NCBI GenBank assembly: GCA_964503235.1
Contig: CAZCZJ010000004.1
Span: 1 to 59,313, forward strand
Origin: W425 sp964503235
GTDB lineage: Bacteria; Chloroflexota; Dehalococcoidia; Dehalococcoidales; RBG-16-60-22
Reading direction: 5' to 3'
DNA: 59,313 nt
Positions 8,752 through 17,356 of this stretch are shown here, in pieces. Both the position numbers and the translations under genes were made by a program. The stretch's first letter is position 1. Each line of letters opens with the position of its first letter. The notes beneath the pieces are model-generated. The model was given only the letters and a program-made list of their open reading frames with translations. It ran no database searches and was not told the origin of the DNA.

Positions 8752-8780
8752 ATTGTAGTGAGTATAAATAAGCCTGTCAA
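8752..8780 (-). promoter_or_regulatory. Promoter of the HIT gene
   Basis: TTGACA at 8780-8775, 17-base spacer, TACAAT at 8757-8752 on the minus strand, about 34 bases upstream of the ATG at 8718. Confidence 0.8.
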
Positions 8781-8814
8781 CAGAAATCAGGGAATCCCCA
8801 CCCCCTGAGTTAAA

Positions 8815-9022
8815 TATCTATTCCCACCCAAGCCGCCCTCGCATCATCGTGCCAACGTCCGTTAAATTACCCCCGCCCCGTTTCCCACTTTAGTAAAGGG
8901 GGATTTACCCCCTCTTATTTCCTCACCTTCCTTAAAAGAGGAGTAGCCTGCGTAGAGGGGCGCCAGCCCCTCTTAAAAAATTACTCCCCCTCTCCTGCGT
9001 AACGCCTCGTCAGGAGAGGGGG
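8815..9022 (+). repeat. Composite intergenic hairpin element (copy B, modules R-Q-P)
   Basis: Fills the gap between the HIT gene and the lipoprotein gene. Module R (8815-8870) resembles the trp-operon repeat. Module Q (8939-8976) includes GGAGTAGCCTGCG and the stem AGAGGGGC/GCCCCTCT at 8954-8973. Module P (8986-9022) is a 12-bp stem CCCCCTCTCCTG/CAGGAGAGGGGG. An extra GGGGG/CCCCC hairpin lies near 8896-8912. The same R-Q-P order occurs inverted at 28617-28820. No coding capacity seen. Confidence 0.75.
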
Positions 9023-9127
9023 ACAAAGGGGGTGAGGTATATCATGCCCATAAATCTATTGACAGCCCTCCCTTATCGTGCTATAAATCTGGTAAGCTTT
9101 CACCTGTTGTGTCGGGAGGTAAATGGG

Positions 9128-10270
9128 ATGAAGTTCTTGCGCAGGTTGATTCCTTACGCACTCGTGATTATTGCCCTGGTTATTATCTTTCCCGCATTAT
9201 ACGGCTGTTCCGGTGATTCGGAATCGTCTAATCGTTTCCATGAACTCCTTAAGCTGATACCGTCTGGGGTAGAAGTTTCACCGATGCCGCTGGTTCTCAC
9301 AGATTTAGCCTCGTACTATGAGGACTACAATATCTCGCTTACCGATTCAGAGGGTCAGCCGATAACATTCGAGAAATACACCGATATTATTAGGGAAAAT
9401 GAAATTCGCCTGGCGATGGGCGGTTCTTCCTTTATAACTGGTTGGGGTCAGTATGCCGAGAGTGGGACCATTCAGGACAAATATCTCGGGTATGATTTTA
9501 CCAGCCTGGATGCGGAAATACTGGGAGGTAACCCCCCCGCCGAGGTTGTAGCTGCGATCGGCAGGTATGACCCACAGGCAACGCGGGATGCCTTGAGCCA
9601 TCAGGACGAATGGCCCGCCTGGGCGGTAGAAGCCTACACCACAGAAGAATACCGCGGTGTCACCATCCACAGCTGGGGCAGCGGCTTTGAGATTCATATT
9701 ACCGATAGACTTGTCCCACCTCATATCGATATGATAGGCAGGGCCATGCCGCTGGCTGTTACCGATAAATATCTCTTCTACGCTCCCAGTCTGGAAATGA
9801 TAAAATTGATGATCGATGCCAGCCAGGGAAAGACGGAAAGTCTGGCCGATTTGCCCGAGTTCGCGGCGATAGCCGACGGACTGTCCGACCTGAATGCCTA
9901 TTCGGCGCTGGTAGGGTATGAATCTCTGGTAAACGGCGACCCGGAATTGACCGGAACATATCCGGGACCCCGACTCAAGAAATTCGTCACCTTCGGCTCG
10001 GGAGCCGGCGAAGATGAAAATGGTATTTATACGGCTCTGGTCCTTTATCACGAAAGCGCGGATGATGCTGAGTCGAATATTTCGCTCCTTAAGCAGCGTA
10101 TCGCCGGTGCTATTTCAATACTCGGCGGTACTCCCTGGAGTGAAATAATCACCGATACCGAGATTAAGGTTGAAGGGCAGGTGCTTTTGGCGAAACTCTA
10201 TACCGATTCGCTCGTTCTCTGGGGGAGTTTGGTTTATGGCCGGGATATTCTCCTCCTCCACGAAGAGTAA
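9128..10270 (+). CDS. Predicted lipoprotein of unknown function
   Basis: I do not recognise a family. With the ATG at 9128 (380 residues; GGGAGG 8 bases upstream) the protein starts MKFLRRLIPYALVIIALV, a basic-then-hydrophobic signal peptide ending in a lipobox-like LYGC, so it is probably lipid-anchored outside the membrane. A longer frame to 9032 would bury the signal and is not preferred. The mature part is acidic, soluble-looking and free of further membrane segments or cysteine motifs. It stands alone between a repeat element and rpsB. Confidence 0.8.
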   Translation: MKFLRRLIPYALVIIALVIIFPALYGCSGDSESSNRFHELLKLIPSGVEVSPMPLVLTDLASYYEDYNISLTDSEGQPITFEKYTDIIRENEIRLAMGGSSFITGWGQYAESGTIQDKYLGYDFTSLDAEILGGNPPAEVVAAIGRYDPQATRDALSHQDEWPAWAVEAYTTEEYRGVTIHSWGSGFEIHITDRLVPPHIDMIGRAMPLAVTDKYLFYAPSLEMIKLMIDASQGKTESLADLPEFAAIADGLSDLNAYSALVGYESLVNGDPELTGTYPGPRLKKFVTFGSGAGEDENGIYTALVLYHESADDAESNISLLKQRIAGAISILGGTPWSEIITDTEIKVEGQVLLAKLYTDSLVLWGSLVYGRDILLLHEE

Positions 10271-10368
10271 TTATGATCCCTTGCTTAACATAACCAGAAA
10301 ACAATTCCTTCGTAAAAACCCCATCCTTACCCTCGAATTGTTTCCGTTCACTTTCTTAACATAAGCTG

Positions 10369-10398
10369 TTGTTGTCTCACCCGCATCTATGTTATACT
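10369..10398 (+). promoter_or_regulatory. Probable promoter of the rpsB-tsf operon
   Basis: TTGTTG at 10369-10374, 18-base spacer and TATACT at 10393-10398, leaving a leader of about 50 bases before rpsB. The -35 box is imperfect. Confidence 0.55.
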
Positions 10399-10454
10399 GT
10401 AAAAGACCATCATCCTGACACTTATGATTAATATACTATGGGAGGTCAATTAAC

Positions 10455-11246
10455 TTGCCAGACACAGCCACAATCAAGCAACTCTTGGAAGCCGGCGCCC
10501 ACTTCGGGCATCAGACCGGTCGCTGGAATCCCCGCATGAAGGAGTACATCTTCACCAAGCGTAACGGCATACATATCATCGACCTTGAAAAGACTGCCGT
10601 CATGCTGGATAAAGCCTGTGATTATATCCGGGATGTTGTCGCCGAAGGTAAGACCGTGCTATTCGTGGGGACAAAAAAGCAGGCCCAGGAATCCGTCGAG
10701 GAAGAAGCCCGGCGCTGTGAGATGTACTACGTTAACCAGCGATGGCTGGGAGGAATGCTTACCAACTTCTCTACAATTCAGGCGCGCATCGACCAGCTGG
10801 TACGAATGGAAGACCAGCACTCCAGAGGCGAATTCGGGCGGCTGACTAAAAAAGAAATCCTCAAAATAAGCGAGAAGATTGAAAAAATGAACCGGCAAAT
10901 GGGTGGATTCAAAGAGATGACAACCCTGCCCGGTGTCATATTCATCATCGACCCCACCAAGGAAAGGATAGCCATTGCTGAAGCCAGGCGGATGGGCATA
11001 CCGATTGTCGCTATTGTGGACACCAACTGTAATCCTGACGACGTGGACTATCCCATCCCCGCGAATGATGACGCCATTCGCGCTATCAAACTGATATGTA
11101 GCAAGATTGCCGAAGCAGTTCTCGAAGGTAAAAGCGGCCTGGAACAAATACCGGTGTCTATAGATGAGGAAGCCAGTATACCTTCAGAAGAAGGCGAAGA
11201 TGTCGTACTATCGGAGCCGCTGATATTTACACCCGATCAGGAATAA
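10455..11246 (+). CDS. rpsB: 30S ribosomal protein S2
   Basis: Small-subunit ribosomal protein. It starts with TTG at 10455, 8 bases after GGAGGT, and gives 263 residues. The family opening TIKQLLEAGAHFGHQTGRWNP, RNGIHIIDLEKT, VNQRWLGGMLTNF and PIVAIVDTNCNPD are all present. First gene of the run rpsB-tsf-pyrH-frr-uppS-cdsA, the conserved order in many bacteria. Confidence 0.97.
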   Translation: MPDTATIKQLLEAGAHFGHQTGRWNPRMKEYIFTKRNGIHIIDLEKTAVMLDKACDYIRDVVAEGKTVLFVGTKKQAQESVEEEARRCEMYYVNQRWLGGMLTNFSTIQARIDQLVRMEDQHSRGEFGRLTKKEILKISEKIEKMNRQMGGFKEMTTLPGVIFIIDPTKERIAIAEARRMGIPIVAIVDTNCNPDDVDYPIPANDDAIRAIKLICSKIAEAVLEGKSGLEQIPVSIDEEASIPSEEGEDVVLSEPLIFTPDQE

Positions 11247-11256
11247 GGAGGAGTAT

Positions 11257-11760
11257 TTGGAAATCTCGACTGATATGATTAAGGATTTAAGAGCGCAGTC
11301 AGGAGCGGGCATAATGGATTGCCGCAGTGTATTGCTCGAGACTGAAGGCGATATAGATAAAGCCCTGGAGATTCTAAGAGAGAAAGGCATGCTAAAAGCT
11401 CAGAAGAAAGCGGGGCGTACTACCGGTCAGGGTCTGGTTGAAGCCTATATTCATACTGCCGGGCGTATCGGAGCGATGATTGAGGTCAATTGTGAAACGG
11501 ACTTTGCCGCCCGCACCGATGAATTTAAAGAGATGGCACACTGTCTGGCAATGCAGGTAGCCGCGCTAGCACCTCAGTATATATCCGAAGAAGATATACC
11601 CGAGGGGACTGAAGTAGTACCGGAAGAATCCTGTCTGCTAAACCAGCAGTATATCAAAGACCCTGCCAAGACGGTAAAAGAAGTTATTACCGAGACTATT
11701 GCCAAGGTAGGAGAAAATATCACAGTAAGCCGCTTTACTAGATACGAACTGGGCGGTTAG
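11257..11760 (+). CDS. tsf: Elongation factor Ts (short form)
   Basis: Nucleotide exchange factor for EF-Tu. It starts with TTG at 11257 behind AAGGAGGAG. At 167 residues it is the short type, with the N-terminal UBA-like domain (IKDLRAQSGAGIMDC), the TDF-containing core (EVNCETDFAARTDEFKEMA) and a single dimerisation subdomain, compared with about 280 residues in E. coli. No frame break is seen, so the short length looks natural. It is 10 bases downstream of rpsB. Confidence 0.95.
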   Translation: MEISTDMIKDLRAQSGAGIMDCRSVLLETEGDIDKALEILREKGMLKAQKKAGRTTGQGLVEAYIHTAGRIGAMIEVNCETDFAARTDEFKEMAHCLAMQVAALAPQYISEEDIPEGTEVVPEESCLLNQQYIKDPAKTVKEVITETIAKVGENITVSRFTRYELGG

Positions 11761-11769
11761 AGAGTAAAT

Positions 11770-12507
11770 ATGCCTGAGGTTAAATACAAACGGGTATTAC
11801 TCAAGCTCAGCGGTGAAGCCTTGAGCGGTAATCACAGGTTCGGAATCAGTACTCCTACCTTAACCGGAATCGCCAGACAAATTAAAGATGTTGTTGATAT
11901 GGGGGTCAGTGTCGCCATTGTAGTGGGCGGAGGAAATATCTGGCGGGGGGCTAAAGCCGAAGCGGACGGCATGGAGAGGGTTACCGCCGATTATGCCGGA
12001 ATGCTGGCTACATTGATAAATGCCCTGGCTCTCCAGGACATCCTGGAAAGAGAAGGGGTGGATACCAGAACACAGTCGGCTCTGGAAATCAAACAGGTAG
12101 CCGAGCCTTTCATCAGACGACGTGCCATACGCCACCTGGAAAAGGGAAGGGTGGTAATCTTCGCCGGAGGAACTGGTAATCCCTATATGACCGCCGATAC
12201 TGCCGGCGCATTAAGAGCGATAGAAATCGGTGCCGATGTACTGCTTATGACTAAAAACAATGTGGATGGAATCTATTCCGCCGACCCCAAGAAAGACCCT
12301 ACGGCAAAAAAGTTTGATAGAATTACCTATCTTGAAGCGTTGAACAAGCGACTGAAGGTAATGGACGTCACGGCGTTATCGTTATGCCTGGATAATAAAC
12401 TCCCGATAATAGTATTTGACCTCGAGGCTCATAATAGCATTCAAAAGGCCGTCCTCGGTGAGCAGATAGGCACACTGGTATCGAGCGAGGAGCAAAATGG
12501 TCACTGA
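11770..12507 (+). CDS. pyrH: UMP kinase
   Basis: Hexameric amino-acid-kinase-fold enzyme phosphorylating UMP to UDP. The 245 residues show RVLLKLSGEAL at the N-terminus, VVGGGNIWRG, the MADYAGMLAT-like region, FAGGTGNPYMTADTAG and DGIYSADPKKDP. Its 3' end overlaps frr by 11 bases, so the two are translationally coupled. Confidence 0.96.
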   Translation: MPEVKYKRVLLKLSGEALSGNHRFGISTPTLTGIARQIKDVVDMGVSVAIVVGGGNIWRGAKAEADGMERVTADYAGMLATLINALALQDILEREGVDTRTQSALEIKQVAEPFIRRRAIRHLEKGRVVIFAGGTGNPYMTADTAGALRAIEIGADVLLMTKNNVDGIYSADPKKDPTAKKFDRITYLEALNKRLKVMDVTALSLCLDNKLPIIVFDLEAHNSIQKAVLGEQIGTLVSSEEQNGH

Positions 12508-13054
12508 AGCCTTAAAAAGCATCGAGGGTAAAATGCAATCTTCTATCAAGGTATTCCGCGAGGATTTGGCGACTATACGTACCGGTCACGCTACACCGGC
12601 TCTGGTAGAGCATATTAAGGTCGACTATGCCGGTGTTCCAACACCCATCAATCATATGGCCGGTATATCGGCACCGGAAGCAGGCCTGCTGGTTATTCAA
12701 CCATGGGATAAAAGCAGCATCGGCAATATTCAGAAAGCTATTTTGAAATCGGAACTGGGCTTGAATCCGTCTAACGACGGTAGCGTAATTCGAATAAGCA
12801 TCCCGCCACTTAGCGAAGAGCGACGCGAAGAATTAATAAAAGTAGTCCGTAAGAGAGTTGAGGAAAGAAAAATATCCTTAAGAACATTACGTCACGAAGC
12901 TCTCAACGAATTAAAGAATCTTGAAAAAGACAAAGAGATATCACAGGACGAATTAAAACGAGCTCAGGAGCAGCTCCAGAATATAACTGATGTTCATATC
13001 TCAGAAGTTGAACAAATAGGTAGTAGTAAAGAAGAGGAACTCAGAGAAGTCTAG
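12497..13054 (+). CDS. frr: Ribosome recycling factor
   Basis: Splits post-termination ribosomes with EF-G. The 185-residue protein has the normal length and the motifs DLATIRTGHATPALVEHIKV, QPWDKSSIGNIQKAI, GLNPSNDGSVIRI and the basic helix RREELIKVVRKRVEERK. Starts inside the end of pyrH. Confidence 0.97.
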   Translation: MVTEALKSIEGKMQSSIKVFREDLATIRTGHATPALVEHIKVDYAGVPTPINHMAGISAPEAGLLVIQPWDKSSIGNIQKAILKSELGLNPSNDGSVIRISIPPLSEERREELIKVVRKRVEERKISLRTLRHEALNELKNLEKDKEISQDELKRAQEQLQNITDVHISEVEQIGSSKEEELREV

Positions 13055-13090
13055 CCAGGGCTACGTAAGGATATAGCTGGTTTAGCCGTT

Positions 13091-13810
13091 ATGGCGTCAA
13101 ACTCGAAGAACAAAGAACAAGCCACCGATGTCCCCCGACATATAGCGTTTATAATGGACGGTAATGGAAGATGGGCGGAGAAAAGGGGATTGCCGCGACA
13201 TAAAGGCCATGAGGCCGGAGTTAAAAACATACGTCCTATCATCCAGTATCTCAGTCAACACGGTATCGAATACATCACTCTCTACGCCTTTTCAACGGAG
13301 AACTGGAACCGTCCCGATGACGAGGTTAACGGACTATTCCAGTTGCTGGAGGAAGTTATCGAAGAGGAGTCCCGCGAGCTTCATAAAAACAACGTCAGGA
13401 TACTCCATGTCGGTAGCCTTGAAGGTATAACGCCGGGATTGAAGAAGGCGATAAATGAAGCTGTTGCTCTTACCAGTAAAAATACAAGTCTGACAGTTGG
13501 CGTAGCTTTTAATTATGGTGGTCGTGCCGAAATCATCGAGGCGATAAAGCGTGTGATAGTCGACCGAATTCAACCTCAAAATATAGATGAAAAGTTATTT
13601 GGACAGTACCTCTATACAGCCGATTTCCCCGAAGTTGATATGGTTATACGTACCGGGGGCGAATACCGTACCAGCAATTTTCTCATATGGCAGGCAGCTT
13701 ACAGCGAATATTATTTCACCTCTATTCTATGGCCTGATTTTACCGAAGAGAAACTGAAAAAGGCATTGTCTACCTACAGTCGGAGACAGAGACGCTTTGG
13801 CGGCCTGTAA
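13091..13810 (+). CDS. uppS: Undecaprenyl diphosphate synthase (cis-prenyltransferase)
   Basis: Makes the C55 carrier lipid for cell-wall and glycan synthesis by condensing IPP units in cis. The catalytic Asp is Asp23 in AFIMDGNGRWAE; LYAFSTENW, FNYGGRAEI and the C-terminal VIRTGGEYRTSNFLIWQ are all present. The 239-residue length is normal. It lies 36 bases after frr and 12 bases before cdsA. Commonly annotated isoprenyl transferase. Confidence 0.95.
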   Translation: MASNSKNKEQATDVPRHIAFIMDGNGRWAEKRGLPRHKGHEAGVKNIRPIIQYLSQHGIEYITLYAFSTENWNRPDDEVNGLFQLLEEVIEEESRELHKNNVRILHVGSLEGITPGLKKAINEAVALTSKNTSLTVGVAFNYGGRAEIIEAIKRVIVDRIQPQNIDEKLFGQYLYTADFPEVDMVIRTGGEYRTSNFLIWQAAYSEYYFTSILWPDFTEEKLKKALSTYSRRQRRFGGL

Positions 13811-13822
13811 GCAAGAGACCAC

Positions 13823-14635
13823 ATGCTTAGAAAAAGAATCATAACGGCACTGTGTGGTATTCCTCTTCTGGTTGTTGTTATCTGGTTTTCAGAGCCGGAA
13901 TATACTTTTCCCTTATTTACCGTTTTTGTGTCTCTCTGGGGCCTGCTGTCTGCCTTTGAGTTTTACCGGATAACAGCCATTTCCAGGATACTGCCATTGA
14001 CTATTTTCGGTATTATCTGGACCGTTTTATTCATCATCCGACCTCATATTACCAGCGGTCTTTATTATCCCATTGTACTGGCATCCGTGCTGGTATTACC
14101 GATGTTACTATTACTTATCAGACGTAAAGAAAAGGAGATTGTTAATACCTGGGCATGGACAGTAACCGGTGTTCTTTACGTAGGTCTGCTATTGAGCTAC
14201 CTGGTAGATTTGAGGCTGGAGGCGGGAAGGAACTGGGTATTTCTGGCTATCCTGGCTACCTTTGGTTCGGACACGATGGCTTATTTCATAGGAAAAGCGT
14301 TCGGCAGGCACAAGATGGCACCGCGTATCAGTCCCAATAAGACATGGGAAGGTGCCGCGGCAGGAGTAATCGGAGGAGTTGTTATCAGTCTGCTGTTCAC
14401 CATCTCCTGGCCTCTACAACTACCGATTAACTACGGACAGGCAATATTGCTGGGGGTGCTCATCAGCGTCTTCGGGCAGTTCGGTGACCTGCTGGAGTCT
14501 CTACTCAAGCGCTATACCGGTGTCAAGGAATCGGGGAGTTTAATGCCGGGTCACGGCGGTCTGCTGGACAGGATGGATAGCGTCGTCTTTGCGGGGGTGG
14601 TGGTCTACCTGTACTATGTTTTCGCCGTTGCTTGA
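13823..14635 (+). CDS. cdsA: Phosphatidate cytidylyltransferase
   Basis: Integral membrane enzyme making CDP-diacylglycerol from phosphatidic acid and CTP. The 270 residues carry multiple hydrophobic segments and the family signature near the C-terminus: SPNKTWEGAAAG, FGQFGDLLESLLKR and GHGGLLDRMDS. It follows uppS by 12 bases. In many genomes dxr and rseP come next; here rsmG follows instead. Confidence 0.95.
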   Translation: MLRKRIITALCGIPLLVVVIWFSEPEYTFPLFTVFVSLWGLLSAFEFYRITAISRILPLTIFGIIWTVLFIIRPHITSGLYYPIVLASVLVLPMLLLLIRRKEKEIVNTWAWTVTGVLYVGLLLSYLVDLRLEAGRNWVFLAILATFGSDTMAYFIGKAFGRHKMAPRISPNKTWEGAAAGVIGGVVISLLFTISWPLQLPINYGQAILLGVLISVFGQFGDLLESLLKRYTGVKESGSLMPGHGGLLDRMDSVVFAGVVVYLYYVFAVA

Positions 14636-14656
14636 AAAAAGCTATAATGTGTCCTT

Positions 14657-15373
14657 ATGGATAAGCTACAATCAGGTGCTGCTAGGCTGGGATTGAACTT
14701 GACTCCCGAGCAGCTTCAAAAATTCGAGGTTTATTATCGAGAACTGGTTGAGTGGAATATACGAGTGAATCTTACCAGCATAACCGGTTATGAAGAGGTA
14801 CAGATAACGCATTTCCTGGATTCTCTTACGGTAGTATCAGGACTTCCCTCACCGCAGCCCGACAAGCAGTTAAGTATCACCGACGTGGGTACAGGGGCAG
14901 GATTGCCGGGAATACCCCTGCGTATCGTATTGCCGGAGATACGACTTGTTTTACTCGAAGCTACCGCTAAAAAAGCGGAATTTCTACGGCATATCACGGC
15001 TAAACTGGAACTGGATAATGTTGAAATCGTTCGCGGTCGTGCCGAAGAGGTTGCCCACGATGACTTGTACCGGGAAAAGTTTGATATGGTCGTTTCCCGG
15101 GCGCTGGCACCAATGAATGTTTTAGCCGAGTTGACGCTGCCGTTTTGTGCTATTGGCGGTCGTTTGATTGCCCAGAAAAAGGGAGACATATCTCAGGAAA
15201 TGAACCAGTCGTCCAGAGCGGTGAAATATCTGGGTGGCGAAGTGAGCGAAGTGTTAGATGTAACACTGGACGAATTCGATGATGACAGACGCCTGGTTAT
15301 CATCGATAAAGTGAAAGCCACCCCGTCTAAATACCCACGCCGTCCCGGCATTCCGGCTAAAAAGCCTATTTAA
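14657..15373 (+). CDS. rsmG: 16S rRNA m7G527 methyltransferase (GidB)
   Basis: SAM-dependent methylase of the 530 loop of 16S rRNA. The 238-residue protein has WNIRVNLTSI near the N-terminus, the SAM-binding motif DVGTGAGLPGIPL, LLEATAKKAEFL and SRALAPMNVLAELTLP. Its 3' end overlaps the stop of the convergent small membrane protein gene by 8 bases. Confidence 0.94.
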   Translation: MDKLQSGAARLGLNLTPEQLQKFEVYYRELVEWNIRVNLTSITGYEEVQITHFLDSLTVVSGLPSPQPDKQLSITDVGTGAGLPGIPLRIVLPEIRLVLLEATAKKAEFLRHITAKLELDNVEIVRGRAEEVAHDDLYREKFDMVVSRALAPMNVLAELTLPFCAIGGRLIAQKKGDISQEMNQSSRAVKYLGGEVSEVLDVTLDEFDDDRRLVIIDKVKATPSKYPRRPGIPAKKPI

Positions 15374-15626
15374 AAAGAAGGTGCCCGTGCTTATCCTGCA
15401 GATCGGTGATAAGGTTTATAGCTTCCTTATCCTTTTTAAAATGACCGGCGTATAAGTGCAGGTTTTTAATAGTATCCTTCACTTCTCTGGGGTCAGGGTC
15501 AGATGTCAGCAGCAGATTAGCTGCCTTTTCTTTATAATCTTTCTTGGTACGCTTTTCCCACCTCACGAGAAGATAAAATATCCCCACCATGCCCACAATT
15601 ATCACGATAAAATAAAAAACGTCCAT
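15366..15626 (-). CDS. Small single-pass membrane protein, unknown function
   Basis: 86 residues: an N-terminal hydrophobic segment (residues 3-21, FYFIVIIVGMVGIFYLLV) followed by a basic stretch RWEKRTKK and a charged cytoplasmic-type helix rich in Lys and Asp. Family not recognised. The -10 box of a good promoter ends 6 bases before the ATG, and no Shine-Dalgarno is seen, so the mRNA may be leaderless. Convergent with rsmG. Confidence 0.7.
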   Translation of the reverse strand: MDVFYFIVIIVGMVGIFYLLVRWEKRTKKDYKEKAANLLLTSDPDPREVKDTIKNLHLYAGHFKKDKEAINLITDLQDKHGHLLFK

Positions 15627-15632
15627 ATAAAT

Positions 15633-15661
15633 ATTTAACTCGGTACGGGAGTGAATGTCAA
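15633..15661 (-). promoter_or_regulatory. Promoter of the small membrane protein gene
   Basis: TTGACA at 15661-15656, 17-base spacer and TTAAAT at 15638-15633 on the minus strand. The start codon at 15626 is only 6 bases beyond the -10 box, consistent with leaderless transcription. Confidence 0.7.
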
Positions 15662-15725
15662 GGTGGACAACTGAACGATGATACTGGCTGGCAGGTGTGA
15701 ATAGATATCATAGAATAGGTGGGGG

Positions 15726-15769
<44 letters not shown>

Positions 15770-15798
15770 ACATTATAAACGAGTCTTGATAACCACCA

Positions 15799-15827
15799 TT
15801 GACAGGAGTAGAATATTATTATAAATC
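15799..15827 (+). promoter_or_regulatory. Promoter of pdxS-pdxT
   Basis: TTGACA at 15799-15804, 17-base spacer, TAAATC at 15822-15827. Transcription near 15834 would leave the ATG at 15846 with a minimal leader. Confidence 0.6.
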
Positions 15828-15845
15828 AGGAGAGAGGTGGCTGTT

Positions 15846-16727
15846 ATGGAAACCGGGACGTGGAAGGTAAAAACGGGACTGGCACAGATGCTGAAGGGTG
15901 GGGTAATCATGGATGTGGTAACTGCCGAGCATGCTAAAATCGCCGAGGAGGCCGGAGCCTGCGCAGTAATGGCGCTGGAGAGGGTCCCGGCTGACATACG
16001 CGCTGCCGGTGGTGTCGCCCGTATGGCCGACCCCACGGTAATAGAGGCGATAATGAAAGCAGTATCCATACCGGTAATGGCCAAATGCCGGATAGGACAT
16101 TTTGTGGAGGCACAGGCACTGGAATCACTGGGTGTGGACTATGTTGATGAATCAGAAGTGCTGACGCCCGCCGATGAAAGCCATCATATCTGGAAGCACG
16201 ACTTTAAAGTACCGTTTGTTTGCGGCTGCCGTGACCTCGGTGAAGCTTTACGAAGAATCGGTGAAGGAGCAGCGATGATTCGGACCAAGGGGGAAGCAGG
16301 CACCGGCAACGTCGTGGAAGCCGTGCGGCATATAAGGTCGGTCATGGACAGCATTCGCGATCTGGTGAACACTCCTCAGGAAGAATTGATGGCCAAAGCT
16401 AAAGAACTCGGGGCTCCTTTCGAGCTGGTATCGGAAGTGCACAATACGGGAAAGCTACCGGTAGTAAATTTCGCCGCCGGCGGTATCGCCACGCCTGCCG
16501 ACGCGGCTCTGATGATGCAGCTGGGAGCCGAGGGAGTGTTCGTCGGCTCGGGTATCTTCAAGTCGAGTAATCCGGAAGTCCGCGCCAAGGCTATCGTCAG
16601 GGCGACTACCCACTATCTGGACCCGGCTATTATCGCGGAAGTATCTAAAGACCTCGGCGAAGCCATGAGCGGACTGGATATAAAACAGATACCGTCCGAT
16701 GAACTAATGGCGCAGCGAGGATGGTAA
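15846..16727 (+). CDS. pdxS: Pyridoxal 5'-phosphate synthase, PdxS subunit
   Basis: Lyase subunit that builds PLP from ribose 5-phosphate, glyceraldehyde 3-phosphate and ammonia. The ATG at 15846 gives 293 residues, the usual family length, beginning METGTWKVKTGLAQMLKGG; a GTG at 15837 would add three residues. Motifs: GGVIMDV, ALERVPADIRAAGGVARM, KCRIGHFVEA and MIRTKGEAGTG. The PdxT partner follows 29 bases later. PLP is a cofactor of TrpB and of the class V aminotransferase in this window. Confidence 0.96.
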   Translation: METGTWKVKTGLAQMLKGGVIMDVVTAEHAKIAEEAGACAVMALERVPADIRAAGGVARMADPTVIEAIMKAVSIPVMAKCRIGHFVEAQALESLGVDYVDESEVLTPADESHHIWKHDFKVPFVCGCRDLGEALRRIGEGAAMIRTKGEAGTGNVVEAVRHIRSVMDSIRDLVNTPQEELMAKAKELGAPFELVSEVHNTGKLPVVNFAAGGIATPADAALMMQLGAEGVFVGSGIFKSSNPEVRAKAIVRATTHYLDPAIIAEVSKDLGEAMSGLDIKQIPSDELMAQRGW

Positions 16728-16756
16728 TCCATAAAAAATCGGGAGAATAACACTCA

Positions 16757-17335
16757 ATGAAAATCGGTGTCCTTGCATCGCAGGGAGCCTTTGCCGAACA
16801 CATCAAGGTATTAGAACAACTGGATATAGAAGCTGTGCCCGTCCGTTTACCAGATGAAATCAAAGGAGTGGACGGGCTGATTATTCCGGGCGGGGAAAGC
16901 ACGACTATCAGCCGGTTGATAACCGCCTACCATCTGGAAGAGGAGATAAAAACCCTGGTAAAAGAGGGGAAATCGATATTCGGCACCTGTGCCGGGATGA
17001 TACTGCTATCTAAAGATATTTCCGGGAATACGACGAAGGCTCTCGACCTGATGAATATAAGGGTAAAAAGAAACGCCTTCGGACGGCAGCGCGAGAGCTT
17101 TGAGATAGATATATCGGTGCCAGTATTGGGAGAACAGCCCTTTCCGGCAGTGTTCATCCGGGCGCCGCTGATAGAACAATACGGAGACGGCGTTGAAGTG
17201 CTGGCGAAGCTGAATGACGGCACGGTAGTAGCGGCCAGACAGGATAAAATGCTCGTTACGGCATTTCATCCCGAGCTTACCGGGGATTACAGGTTTCACC
17301 GGTATTTTCTGGATATGGTATCCGGAAAAATTTAG
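16757..17335 (+). CDS. pdxT: Pyridoxal 5'-phosphate synthase, glutaminase subunit PdxT
   Basis: Class I glutaminase feeding ammonia to PdxS. The 192-residue protein has IGVLASQGAFAEH, GGESTTI, the nucleophile in GTCAGMILL, and the His-Glu pair in FHPELTGD. A GGGAG Shine-Dalgarno precedes the ATG. Downstream of pdxS in the same operon. Confidence 0.96.
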   Translation: MKIGVLASQGAFAEHIKVLEQLDIEAVPVRLPDEIKGVDGLIIPGGESTTISRLITAYHLEEEIKTLVKEGKSIFGTCAGMILLSKDISGNTTKALDLMNIRVKRNAFGRQRESFEIDISVPVLGEQPFPAVFIRAPLIEQYGDGVEVLAKLNDGTVVAARQDKMLVTAFHPELTGDYRFHRYFLDMVSGKI

Positions 17336-17356
17336 TAAATATCAGGGGACGGGCAT

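Noticed and set aside
9347..10051. Minus-strand open frame of 234 codons opposite the lipoprotein gene
   Set aside because: The plus-strand gene has a Shine-Dalgarno, signal peptide and lipobox; the antisense frame has none.
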